Positions 24,348-32,380 of a DNA stretch of 52,508 bases are shown here, piece by piece. Positions within the stretch are counted from its first letter, which is position 1. Every line of letters begins with the position of its first letter. The notes under the pieces are model-generated. The model was not told the DNA's origin, did no database searches, and saw only the letters and a list, made by a program, of their open reading frames with translations. The stretch comes from Thermodesulfovibrionia bacterium (GTDB lineage: Bacteria > Nitrospirota > Thermodesulfovibrionia > JACRGW01). Position numbers and translations under genes: made by a program. The DNA is taken from assembly GCA_919902995.1 (NCBI GenBank), contig CAKKSD010000013.1:1-52508 (forward strand), in the 5' to 3' direction.

Positions 24348-24440
24348 GTCATTCCTGCGAAGGCAGGAATCCAGATGCCAACTCTGCAGTAACATGAAAC
24401 TATTAGGAAATTCTGGATTCCGCATCAAGTGCGGAATGAC
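24348..24440. repeat. GTCATTCC...GGAATGAC palindromic element, copy 5
   Basis: GTCATTCCTGCGAAGGCAGG (then AATCCAG) at left and CTGGATTCCGCATCAAGTGC (then GGAATGAC) at right. Confidence 0.85.
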
Positions 24441-24516
24441 AAAATAAAGAAACCGAGAAGAATCATTTTATTTAACTCAGTAATATTTTATAATCCTTTT
24501 ATGAGGAGGTATTTAT

Positions 24517-24567
24517 ATGTTCAAGGAATGGCAGCTGCTCGAAAATAATATTTCTACACATGATTAA
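24517..24567 (+). CDS. possible 16-residue small protein with strong ribosome site
   Basis: ATG at 24517 follows GAGGAGG with an ideal 7-base spacing, and TATAAT lies at 24489-24494. The peptide is MFKEWQLLENNISTHD, then TAA. No family recognised. It may be a real small peptide, a leader for the downstream gene or the surviving start of a lost gene. Confidence 0.35.
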   Translation: MFKEWQLLENNISTHD

Positions 24568-24575
24568 AATAATGG

Positions 24576-24604
24576 TTGACTTACATAATCCCTTGGGATA
24601 ACAT
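24576..24604 (+). promoter_or_regulatory. probable promoter of the zinc-ribbon/Yip1 gene
   Basis: TTGACT and TAACAT with a 17-base spacer, 32 bases before the ATG. Confidence 0.5.
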
Positions 24605-24636
24605 CATTCTAAAGTTTCTTAATCTAAAGATATTAT

Positions 24637-25377
24637 ATGGTATGTTCCTCTTGTAATAAGGAGATTCCAGACCAGCCACCACCAACTTTTTGTCCCCATT
24701 GCGGAGAGAGAATCTCTCCTGAGCCTCCTAAATCCTGTCCCTGGGAAGAAAGGGAAAGGCTTGGATTCATCACATCCCTCACCTCTACCCTGAAAGGATC
24801 TCTGTTAAAGCCCGGTGAATTTTTCAGGAAAATGCCTGTAACAGGAGGGCTCGGCAGTCCCCTTATCTATGCAATAATCTGGGGTACTCTCGGTATGATG
24901 TTCGGTGTTATATGGCAGATCCTTTTTGGTGGTGTACTCGAAATGATAGCACAGCCACTCGGCACGAAAACAGAATTCAGATCTGATTATCTTCTTGCTA
25001 TTGCCGTCCTCTCACCTCTCATCGTGATTATCAGTATATTCATCGGCAGTGGCATCCTCCACCTCTGCCTGATGTTAATAGGCGGAAACAGAAAAGGTTT
25101 TGAGGCAACCTTCAGGGTTGTCTCCTATTCATATGGTGCCCAGGTCTTCTCTGCGATACCAGTATGCGGAGGAATTATAGGTGCTATATGGATGATAGTA
25201 ATAGAAATTATCGGTCTAAAGGAAGCCCACGGGATATCAGGAGGGAAGGCTACTCTGGCTGTATTTCTTCCTCTTATCTTCTGCTGTATTTTAATTGCCG
25301 TTTTCATAGCCATGCTGATACCGATAATTATAGGTGCATTAGGTTCGATCCCTACTATAAAGGGTTTCCCTATCTGA
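24637..25377 (+). CDS. zinc-ribbon Yip1-domain membrane protein
   Basis: 246 residues. The N-terminus has two CxxC pairs (MVCSSCNKEI and FCPHCGERIS), a zinc ribbon. After SCPWEERERLGF comes a Yip1-type membrane domain with about five segments (SPLIYAIIWGTLGMMFGVIW, IVIISIFIGSGILHLCLMLI, FRVVSYSYGAQVFSAIPVCG). The protein probably sits in the inner membrane with the ribbon in the cytosol. Its function is unknown. The last base of its stop codon is the first base of the next ATG (TGATG). Confidence 0.82.
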   Translation: MVCSSCNKEIPDQPPPTFCPHCGERISPEPPKSCPWEERERLGFITSLTSTLKGSLLKPGEFFRKMPVTGGLGSPLIYAIIWGTLGMMFGVIWQILFGGVLEMIAQPLGTKTEFRSDYLLAIAVLSPLIVIISIFIGSGILHLCLMLIGGNRKGFEATFRVVSYSYGAQVFSAIPVCGGIIGAIWMIVIEIIGLKEAHGISGGKATLAVFLPLIFCCILIAVFIAMLIPIIIGALGSIPTIKGFPI

Positions 25378-25790
25378 TGGAAATCTCTTCAAGAAAAGGG
25401 ACAGAAAGTCCCATAATGGAATACAGTCTTATCTATGGAGGATTGGTTATCCTTATCCTTTTAGCAGCAAGATTCCTCCCCCTCGCTAAAATGCCTATCT
25501 TCTGTCCACTTAAAACAGTTTCAGGCATTCCCTGCCCTACCTGTGGTTCTACAAGGGCGATCATCCATCTTGCCCACTTCGACCTGATGGGTGCCTTCAC
25601 TATGAACCCATTAATTTCATTCTCTTTAATCGCAGGAACTATCTTTCTCTTATACTCTTTAGCATCTTATCTTTTAACACCACTTAGACTTGATGTGAAA
25701 TTCAGCATGAGAGAAAAATTGATATTCAGACTTGGCATTGGGTTAGCCCTTTTCCTGAACTGGATTTATCTGATTATCTCAGGCATATAG
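25377..25790 (+). CDS. DUF2752 membrane protein
   Basis: 137 residues from the ATG at the TGATG junction; the frame is open further upstream but only as overlap with the preceding gene. The hallmark PIFCPLKTVSGIPCPTCGST followed by RAIIHLAHFDLMGAFTMNPL is diagnostic for DUF2752. Three membrane segments. Function unknown; often next to Yip1 or zinc-ribbon membrane genes, as here. Confidence 0.85.
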   Translation: MEISSRKGTESPIMEYSLIYGGLVILILLAARFLPLAKMPIFCPLKTVSGIPCPTCGSTRAIIHLAHFDLMGAFTMNPLISFSLIAGTIFLLYSLASYLLTPLRLDVKFSMREKLIFRLGIGLALFLNWIYLIISGI

Positions 25791-25801
25791 AAGAGGAAGG
25801 G

Positions 25802-26926
25802 TCATGGAGAAGTGAGACCTCTCAGGGATGGACTCTTTATACCTTTATGCTGGATCAGAACCTTGAAGGTCTCTCCCATAGCTGGCATCATAAGGTTCTT
25901 TATGGGAAGCATCCTTTTCATGTAATCCCTATAGTCTGTGCTTTCTTTTGCTATGTCTCTGATATAATCCTCAACACCGATATTTATGAGGAAATTTGTC
26001 TGATTGGTAAAACCTGTAAACTCTAAACCTTTTTTCTTACCCCAGTGAATAAGTGCAGAGAAATTAACATGGGAGGTAATATCCTGATAACCTATCCTGG
26101 TATAGGGGTCTTCACAGGTAGTATGCCTGTAATAACAGAGGAGTGTGCCTCGAGAACGGTAGGACTGATAGAGTTCATCCGACAGGTATCCGTAATCTAT
26201 TGTTATAACAAAACCCTTATCAAGAAACCCTCCGACCCTTTCTAACCATTTCAGGGCGTCGAGATTGGCCTCTGTCCTGTAGCCCTCGGCAAGATCTATC
26301 CCCATCTCCTTGAAATAGTATTCTAGGGAGTCTGTTGATGGGTCTTTAATAACCTCGACAAACCTTCCGTCAACCCAATCTACGAAGACCTCCCTAAGCC
26401 TGTTGTCTTCCATAATTACCTGATGTACGGGGAAAGAATCTACAAGCTCATTAGAGATAAATACACCTTTTATTCCTGGCTGGAGGCCATCGAGATTGTT
26501 ATGCCATATAACCCTATTACCATTCAAAGTTCCAAACTCTTTCTCTTTCAATCTAGGGTTTGTCTCGATTATGTGGTACTGTACTCTATCATAGAAGGTG
26601 CTATCCTCTCTTTTTATAAAATCGAGGATATCTGATGATAGAATCCCTTTCCCTCCTCCCATCTCAACTATGATAAACCCTTCATCACCTAACAGTCTTC
26701 TAATCTCTAATATCTGTTTCCCGATCATCGCTCCAAAGACAGGGGTAAGGTGTGGCGCTGTATAATAATCTCCTTCTCTACCGATCTTTGCCCTATAAGA
26801 GGCATAATACCCGAGTATAGGATCGTAGAGAGACATCGCCATAAAATCTCTGAAACTTATAGGGCCTTTCTTCCTTATCTCTTCTACAATCAGTTTTACA
26901 AGCTCAGGACTCGAATCATCTTCCAT
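25802..26926 (-). CDS. MidA/NDUFAF7-like SAM-dependent methyltransferase
   Basis: 374 residues, COG1565-type. The family start is ISFRDFMAMSLYDPILGYYA with GREGDYYTAPHLTPVFG. The SAM motif is IVEMGGGKGILSSDIL, followed by HIIETNPRL, FISNELVDSFPVHQV and TIDYGYLSDELY. The mitochondrial homologue methylates an arginine of complex I subunit NDUFS2; bacterial targets are not known. It ends tail-to-tail with DUF2752 and lies just downstream of divIVA in the same direction. Confidence 0.88.
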   Translation of the reverse strand: MEDDSSPELVKLIVEEIRKKGPISFRDFMAMSLYDPILGYYASYRAKIGREGDYYTAPHLTPVFGAMIGKQILEIRRLLGDEGFIIVEMGGGKGILSSDILDFIKREDSTFYDRVQYHIIETNPRLKEKEFGTLNGNRVIWHNNLDGLQPGIKGVFISNELVDSFPVHQVIMEDNRLREVFVDWVDGRFVEVIKDPSTDSLEYYFKEMGIDLAEGYRTEANLDALKWLERVGGFLDKGFVITIDYGYLSDELYQSYRSRGTLLCYYRHTTCEDPYTRIGYQDITSHVNFSALIHWGKKKGLEFTGFTNQTNFLINIGVEDYIRDIAKESTDYRDYMKRMLPIKNLMMPAMGETFKVLIQHKGIKSPSLRGLTSP

Positions 26927-26960
26927 TACTGAGCACGGTTCAGTCTTTACTATTTGCCGA

Positions 26961-27449
26961 TTACTTGTTACCCTCGGCCTTCTGAATCATCAGTTCATCT
27001 TCCCAGTCTTCTGTGGAGTCCAGCATCCTTACATGGCTTTCTGCCACCCTCCTGATCTCCTCTTTGAAATGCTTTCTAATACCCTTAAGGTCAGTGATAT
27101 CCTCATGGATCTTTATCGCCTTTGACTGTACCCTTTCGATTATCTGCTCTGCCTTCATTTCTGCCTCTTTCATAATCAATTCCGCCTCTTTCTGGGCATT
27201 ACTCTTTATCTCATCGATCATCTGCTGCGTTGTCATAAGGGTATTCTTCAATACCATCTCGGTATCCTTGTATTCCCTGAGATGGTTCTCCATCTTATGG
27301 AGTTCCTCCCTGAGTTTCGAATTCTCCCTCAGCAGTTCCTCAAACTCCTCCCTGACCAATTCAAGGAACGAATCCACTTCCTCTATATCAAATCCCCTTA
27401 ACTTTACACGAAACTGCTTCTGCTGAATATCCAGCGGTGTAATCTTCAT
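26961..27449 (-). CDS. divIVA: DivIVA-domain cell-division/polarity protein
   Basis: 162 residues. The DivIVA N-terminal lipid-binding motif is seen (ITPLDIQQKQFRVKLRGFDI with EEVDSFLE), followed by a long coiled coil to about residue 145 rich in Glu and Lys. DivIVA-like proteins mark curved membranes and recruit division or growth factors. Placed after yggT as in many dcw-linked loci. Confidence 0.9.
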   Translation of the reverse strand: MKITPLDIQQKQFRVKLRGFDIEEVDSFLELVREEFEELLRENSKLREELHKMENHLREYKDTEMVLKNTLMTTQQMIDEIKSNAQKEAELIMKEAEMKAEQIIERVQSKAIKIHEDITDLKGIRKHFKEEIRRVAESHVRMLDSTEDWEDELMIQKAEGNK

Positions 27450-27462
27450 ACCTTCCTCCTTT

Positions 27463-27768
27463 CTAAATTGTTTTAATTCTATAAGCCAATTCTACTAATG
27501 TCGGGATAATAAAATATTTAAGAAAAAGTATCCCGAGGATCGCTATCATCGGTGACACATCAATACCTAAGCCCGAAACGGGAATTACCCTCCTGATCCT
27601 GCTTAATACAGGTTCCGTAGCCCTGTAAAGAAAACGGACTATTGGATTATAGGGATCAGGACTTACCCAGCTTATCAGGGCAGCTATGATAATAATCCAC
27701 ATATATACCGTTAGTGCCAGATCAAGTATTGTCGCAACCGCATTAATTAAGTTTGACAGAATAAACAT
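27463..27768 (-). CDS. yggT: YggT family membrane protein
   Basis: 101 residues, two hydrophobic segments (IILDLALTVYMWIIIIAALI-like and PMIAILGILFLKYFIIPTLV). Between them is the family motif SWVSPDPYNPIVRFLYRATE followed by PVLSRIRRVIP. Between proC and divIVA as is usual. A role in division or envelope is suggested by context only. Confidence 0.88.
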   Translation of the reverse strand: MFILSNLINAVATILDLALTVYMWIIIIAALISWVSPDPYNPIVRFLYRATEPVLSRIRRVIPVSGLGIDVSPMIAILGILFLKYFIIPTLVELAYRIKTI

Positions 27769-27790
27769 CTTTTTTATTTTTTTCTGCTGT

Positions 27791-27818
27791 ATACTGTTTA
27801 CTGTTTACTGTCTACTGT
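27791..27818. repeat. heptanucleotide array at the proC 3' end
   Basis: ATACTGT, TTACTGT, TTACTGT, CTACTGT in tandem. The last units encode the final residues of ProC and the rest lies in the gap to yggT. Confidence 0.85.
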
Positions 27819-28613
27819 TTTCCCGAGTTCCTCCGCCCTCTTAGTTGCTGCTTCTATAGCGTCAACCACTATCCCCTTTAAACCCCTATTTTCAAAGACC
27901 CTCAGTCCCTCAGCAGTTGTCCCACCTGGTGATGTGACCGTCTCCCTCAGTTTCAGCGGGCTCATACCTCCATCGAGGAGTTTCGAAGCACCGAGAGATG
28001 TCTGTACAGCAAGTGTAAGGGCATCATCTCTCTGGAGACCCATATTCACCCCGCCTTCTACCATAGCCTCAATGAAGAACGCAATGAATGCAGGCCCGCT
28101 TCCTGAAAGTGCGGTTACCGCATTCATATATTTCTCGGGTAGTGTAATAACCTTTCCAACAGACATGAAGATCTCCCTTACAGTTGACATGTCTCTACCA
28201 GAGAAACATTCACACAAAGAAATAACGGACATACCCTCCTGTATAACCGCAGGCGTATTAGGCATAACTCTTATTAATTTTTTTGTATTCAGTTTTTTCT
28301 GGAGATAAGAGAATGTAATCCCTGCAGCGATTGAGACCATAGTCTTTTCATCTGTTATGAGATCTGCTATCTCGTCAAGAACCTTATCCATATCCTGTGG
28401 CTTTACTGCGAGGATTATAATATTGCACGAAGACGCCACCTCTCTGTTAGAAACTGTTGTCCTTATCCCATATGCCTGTCCGAGATACTTTCTCCTGTCT
28501 TCTATTGGTTCTGAAACGAGCACCTCTTTACTCCGAACTCCGAACTCTGCACTCTTAACTATTCCCTTTATCAGGGCCTCAGCCATATTCCCTCCACCTA
28601 TGAAACCGATCAT
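27798..28613 (-). CDS. proC: pyrroline-5-carboxylate reductase
   Basis: Last step of proline synthesis, NAD(P)H-dependent. 271 residues, normal length. Rossmann motif GFIGGGNMAEALIKG at the start, AVKPQDMDKV, and the catalytic-domain signature ALSGSGPAFIAFFIEAM with SPGGTTAEGL are present. The AEFGVRSK segment after residue 20 is encoded by four heptanucleotide repeats. The start overlaps the yggS stop by 4 bases (ATGA). Confidence 0.94.
   Translation of the reverse strand: MIGFIGGGNMAEALIKGIVKSAEFGVRSKEVLVSEPIEDRRKYLGQAYGIRTTVSNREVASSCNIIILAVKPQDMDKVLDEIADLITDEKTMVSIAAGITFSYLQKKLNTKKLIRVMPNTPAVIQEGMSVISLCECFSGRDMSTVREIFMSVGKVITLPEKYMNAVTALSGSGPAFIAFFIEAMVEGGVNMGLQRDDALTLAVQTSLGASKLLDGGMSPLKLRETVTSPGGTTAEGLRVFENRGLKGIVVDAIEAATKRAEELGKTVDSKQ
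28532..28559. repeat. heptanucleotide array in proC
   Basis: TCCGAAC, TCCGAAC, TCTGCAC, TCTTAAC in tandem, coding for SAEFGVRSK-like residues in a surface loop after the Rossmann helix. Confidence 0.9.
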
Positions 28614-29332
28614 CTCCTCTCTCCGAATATCGCAGTCCCTATCCTTACCATCGTTGCACCTTCTTCAATGGCAATTTCAAAGTCATTAGACATCCCCATT
28701 GATAAGTCTCGTAATTCGTAGCTCGTAACTCGTAACTCATTAATATTATCCCTGACTTCCCTTAATCTCCTGAAATACGGCCTTACCTTTTCGGGGTCTT
28801 CTGAGAAAGGCGGCATTGTCATAAGACCCTTAACAGAGACATTTTTAAATTTAGAGATCTCCCTAAGGAGACTGATCGTACCTTCCTTCGATACTCCATG
28901 TTTTGTCTCTTCCCCTGCAAGATTCACCTCTACAAGCACATCCTGAACTTTACCTGCCTTCCTGGATTCCCTGTCTATCTCCTCTGCAAGGCGGAGGCTA
29001 TCGACTGAATGGATAAGGCTAAAAAGCTGGACTGCTGTCTTTGCCTTATTTGTCTGCAAATGCCCTACCATTTGCCATTCTATTTTTAAATTTGAAATTT
29101 GAAATTTGAAATTTGAAATTTTCTCTTTGGCTTCCTGAACCTTATTTTCTCCTAATATCTCAATACCGGCCAAGACCGCCTCCTTTATCCTATCTATATC
29201 CACTGTCTTGCTTACCGCCACCAGTTTAATCTCTGATGGATCCCTTCCAATCCTTTTGGCTGCCCCCTCAATCCTTTCTTTAACGATCTTGATATTTTCC
29301 GCTATAGATAACACATCAACATCAAATGTCAT
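28610..29332 (-). CDS. yggS: YggS/PROSC family PLP-binding homeostasis protein
   Basis: 240 residues, alanine-racemase-like TIM barrel. PLP Lys in LVAVSKTVDIDRI, then LGENKVQEAKEK, WQMVGHLQTNKAK, VLVEVNLAGEETKHGV, GLMTMPPF, LSMGMSNDFEIAIEEGATMV and RIGTAIFGER. It manages free PLP and affects amino-acid levels. Two heptanucleotide arrays add residues: ISNFKFQISNLKI (about 88-100) and LRVTSYELR before LSMGMS. The ATG lies in the end of a palindromic element (29328-29398); a GTG six codons in is an alternative start. Confidence 0.9.
   Translation of the reverse strand: MTFDVDVLSIAENIKIVKERIEGAAKRIGRDPSEIKLVAVSKTVDIDRIKEAVLAGIEILGENKVQEAKEKISNFKFQISNLKIEWQMVGHLQTNKAKTAVQLFSLIHSVDSLRLAEEIDRESRKAGKVQDVLVEVNLAGEETKHGVSKEGTISLLREISKFKNVSVKGLMTMPPFSEDPEKVRPYFRRLREVRDNINELRVTSYELRDLSMGMSNDFEIAIEEGATMVRIGTAIFGERR
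28709..28743. repeat. heptanucleotide array 1 in yggS
   Basis: TCGTAAT, TCGTAGC, TCGTAAC, TCGTAAC, TCATTAA in tandem; encodes the LRVTSYELR insertion. Confidence 0.9.
29091..29118. repeat. heptanucleotide array 2 in yggS
   Basis: Four perfect TTTGAAA units; encodes part of ISNFKFQISNLKI. Confidence 0.92.
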
Positions 29333-29398
29333 CCTGAACTCGTTTCAGGATCTCAAAGATGTAATAATTAAGAGATGCTGAAACAGGTTCAGCATGAC
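29328..29398. repeat. GTCATCCTGAAC...GCATGAC palindromic element
   Basis: Hairpin TCCTGAACTCGTTTCAGGA at left and GCTGAAACAGGTTCAGC at right, with GTCAT/ATGAC at the ends. The left end contains the yggS start codon. Confidence 0.8.
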
Positions 29399-29416
29399 GA
29401 GTATTCGAATTTATCT

Positions 29417-31147
29417 TCAGCACACCCCGCACCTCGTGCATTTATCTGGAACACACCGTGGGGTCTCAATCCCATATTTTATCATCCCATACTCTTCCCA
29501 TAGGTAATCCTTTCTCATCCCTGTATCAATAAAATCCCATGGGAGAACTTCGTCAAATTGCCTCTCCCTGTATACATAGAACTCAGGGTCAACACCAACC
29601 TCCTTTGATGCCCTTGCCCAGTCACCTCTATCCTTTATAATCCTGAGAGCCCTTCCAACCCTTCTATCACCTCTCGAGAGAAATGCCTGGAATGCAGCCC
29701 ATTTCGGAATATCATGGATAAGGCTTATATTCTTCATCCCTTTAAGCGCCTTCTTTAGAAAATTAATCTTCTCTTTCAGCCTATTGATATCCCCCATTGC
29801 TACCCATTGAAACGGTGTGAATGGCTTGGGGACGAAACAATTCAGACTGATTGTAAGAAGACCGATATTAGCCTTCTCTCTGGCAATGGATATCTGAACC
29901 CTATGAATCTTCTCTGTGAGATCAACTATTGCCTCTATATCTTCCATCGTCTCTGTGGGAAGGCCTATCATAAAGTAGAGTTTAAGGTTCAATATTCCAT
30001 TAATAAAGATTAGTTCCGTTGCCCTGAGTATCTCTTCCTCTCTCATCCCCTTATTTATAACCTTTCTCAGCCTTTCAGAACCTGCCTCAGGTGCTATAGA
30101 GACAGTCTTGAGACCACCTTCAGCAAGCCCTTTGATAAGATCGGTTGTAACCGTGTCAGCCCTCAGGGATGAAACGGAAATCTGGAGTCCTTTTATCTCT
30201 GGGGACTTGAGAATATTACTAATAGATGGGTGATCCGATACTGCAGCCCCTACTAAGCCAATCCTATTGGTAAGCACTCTTCCCTCTTCCGCTGCCTTCA
30301 GGATAGACTCTATTCCTCTCTGTCTTGGAGGTCTGTATATAAAATCAGCAAGACAGAATCGGCAGCTCCTGCCACACCCCCTTGATATCTCTATCAGAAA
30401 CATGTTAGAGAACTCTGTGTTAGGAGTGAGGATTCTGCTATAGGTATCAAACCTATCTATATTCCTAATATACCTTCTCTTTATCTTCTCTAAAGCACCC
30501 TCTTTTCTTACTCTTTCTTTTATCGTCCCATCTTCCCTGTAGACCACTTCATAAAGAACAGGCACATAGCACCCATCAATAGATGTCATATTTCTTAGAA
30601 GATCCTCTCTATTCACCTTATTGATCTCACTCTTATAGAGATCAATCATCTCATCGATCATTTCCTCTGATTCACCAATAGCGATAATGTCAAAAAAATC
30701 TGACAGTGGTTCTGGATTGAAGAATGTAGATATGCCACCGAGGACAATGAGAGGATCACTATCCCTTCTCTCATCTCTCATCAGGGGAATTCTGGAAAGG
30801 CGCATAACATCAAGGACATTCAGATAATCATTCTCGAACGATACCGAGAAGGCAACTATGTCATAGTCATGAATCCTGCGCTGAGACTCAAGTGTGAAGA
30901 GTTCTGTCCCTGTTCTCAGGTACTCTTCTCTGTCCTCATCATCAGGAAGAAAGGCCCTCTCACAGAGAACGTCTTCTCTCCGATTAAAAAGTCCGTATAC
31001 AGTCTGGAAACCTAAATTCGACATGCCCAGATGATATGTATTCGGATAGATCAGAGCCACCTTTATTTTCCCCCCTGGATCTTTATAAATAGTACCAACC
31101 TCTTCCCTCAAAATCCTCTTAGCCTTCTCTATAAGCCTCCGTGACAT
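29417..31147 (-). CDS. radical-SAM protein, TIGR03960-like
   Basis: 576 residues. An N-terminal B12-binding-like region (VALIYPNTYHLGMSNLGFQT; VLGGISTFFNPEPL) precedes the radical-SAM cluster EISRGCGRSCRFCLADFIYR (CxxxCxxC near 257), then VSIAPEAGSERLRKVINKG. The C-terminus ends in a Cys cluster (CVPDKCTRCGVC). The family is widespread and of unknown reaction; in many genomes it neighbours a DUF2344 gene and ribosomal or RNase genes. Here it follows ftsZ. Confidence 0.87.
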   Translation of the reverse strand: MSRRLIEKAKRILREEVGTIYKDPGGKIKVALIYPNTYHLGMSNLGFQTVYGLFNRREDVLCERAFLPDDEDREEYLRTGTELFTLESQRRIHDYDIVAFSVSFENDYLNVLDVMRLSRIPLMRDERRDSDPLIVLGGISTFFNPEPLSDFFDIIAIGESEEMIDEMIDLYKSEINKVNREDLLRNMTSIDGCYVPVLYEVVYREDGTIKERVRKEGALEKIKRRYIRNIDRFDTYSRILTPNTEFSNMFLIEISRGCGRSCRFCLADFIYRPPRQRGIESILKAAEEGRVLTNRIGLVGAAVSDHPSISNILKSPEIKGLQISVSSLRADTVTTDLIKGLAEGGLKTVSIAPEAGSERLRKVINKGMREEEILRATELIFINGILNLKLYFMIGLPTETMEDIEAIVDLTEKIHRVQISIAREKANIGLLTISLNCFVPKPFTPFQWVAMGDINRLKEKINFLKKALKGMKNISLIHDIPKWAAFQAFLSRGDRRVGRALRIIKDRGDWARASKEVGVDPEFYVYRERQFDEVLPWDFIDTGMRKDYLWEEYGMIKYGIETPRCVPDKCTRCGVC

Positions 31148-31150
31148 TAA

Positions 31151-31179
31151 ACTTTTAACTTTGAACTTTCAACTTTTAA
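31151..31179. repeat. heptanucleotide array between ftsZ and the radical-SAM gene
   Basis: CTTTTAA, CTTTGAA, CTTTCAA, CTTTTAA in tandem; it covers almost the whole 35-base gap. Confidence 0.88.
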
Positions 31180-31182
31180 CTT

Positions 31183-32337
31183 CTATCCCCTCTGTTTCCT
31201 CAGGAATGTCGGGATATCCCATTCATCACTATCAAGGCCGAGATCTAATTCAATCTCGTTCGCAACACTCTTTCTCAGGAAAGCCAAAGGCTCCCTCTTT
31301 GTCGTATTTGTCATATAGTCTTTGAGTTTAATAGTCTTGCCTGTATATGTCTCTATCTCCTTCCCTTTCGTTTCAGCCCCATTTTCAAAACCAGTAGCAA
31401 TCACAGTTACTATTACCTCATCTTCCATTTCAGGATTTATCACCGATCCGAAAATGATATTTGCGTCAGGATCTGCTGTTTCCTGAATAAGTGTTGATGC
31501 CTCTGATATCTCATGGAGTGTAAGGCCTTCGCCACCTGTTATATTTATCAATACACCCTTTGCCCCATCAATATTTCCCTCTTCAATAAGGGGGCTTGAT
31601 ATAGCCTTCTGGGCTGCCTCCAGTGCCCTTCTTTCACCCTTCGCAATCCCTCTTCCCATCACTGCCTTCCCCTTACCTTTCATAACGGTCTTCACATCAG
31701 CGAAATCAAGGTTCACAATTCCAGGAGTTATTATAAGATCAGAAATCCCCTGAACGGCCTGCCTTAGAACATCATCTGCTATTCTAAAGGCATCCATCAC
31801 GGTTGTATCTTTTCCCACCACACCCAGGATTCTCTGATTCGGAATAAGAATGATTGTATCCACATATTTTTTCAGTTCCTTTAAACCCTCTTCTGCATTT
31901 CTCGATCTGAGTTTTCCCTCAAAAAGGAAGGGCTTTGTGACTACTGCAACTGTAAGCGCGCCTGTCCCCTTTACTATATTCGCTATAACAGGGGCAGCCC
32001 CTGTACCTGTTCCTCCTCCCATTCCTGCAGTGATAAAGACCATATCTGCACCTGAGATTACCTCATTGATAAGATCGCTATCCTCTAAGGCGGCCTGCCT
32101 TCCGATCTCTGGGTCTCCTCCCGAACCTAAACCCTTAGTAAGCTTTGAACCAAGCTGGATCTTCGTTGATGCCATTGAAACTCCCAGGGCTTGGAGGTCT
32201 GTATTAGTAGCTATAAACTCCACTCCGCTCATTTTCGCAGAAATCATGGTATTTACAGCATTCCCTCCTCCCCCTCCTACTCCTACAACTTTGATCTTTG
32301 CTGTCTCATCCTTTACATCATCGAACAAAAACTTCAT
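31183..32337 (-). CDS. ftsZ: cell-division GTPase FtsZ
   Basis: Forms the division ring. 384 residues. The tubulin signature [10 protein letters not shown] is near residue 107, with the N-terminal [22 protein letters not shown] and the T7 loop [11 protein letters not shown]. After about residue 318 a short linker (about 50 residues) leads to the conserved C-terminal peptide [14 protein letters not shown] that binds FtsA and other partners. Directly downstream of ftsA. Confidence 0.97.
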   Translation of the reverse strand: MKFLFDDVKDETAKIKVVGVGGGGGNAVNTMISAKMSGVEFIATNTDLQALGVSMASTKIQLGSKLTKGLGSGGDPEIGRQAALEDSDLINEVISGADMVFITAGMGGGTGTGAAPVIANIVKGTGALTVAVVTKPFLFEGKLRSRNAEEGLKELKKYVDTIILIPNQRILGVVGKDTTVMDAFRIADDVLRQAVQGISDLIITPGIVNLDFADVKTVMKGKGKAVMGRGIAKGERRALEAAQKAISSPLIEEGNIDGAKGVLINITGGEGLTLHEISEASTLIQETADPDANIIFGSVINPEMEDEVIVTVIATGFENGAETKGKEIETYTGKTIKLKDYMTNTTKREPLAFLRKSVANEIELDLGLDSDEWDIPTFLRKQRG

Positions 32338-32380
32338 TTATCCTCCTTTGTTATTGAACAGCATTCACTGTTCACTATTA

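Noticed and set aside
25335-25360. GGTTCGATCC-like tRNA T-arm sequence
   Set aside because: It lies in the coding sequence of the zinc-ribbon/Yip1 gene, and no acceptor stem or anticodon arm can be drawn around it.
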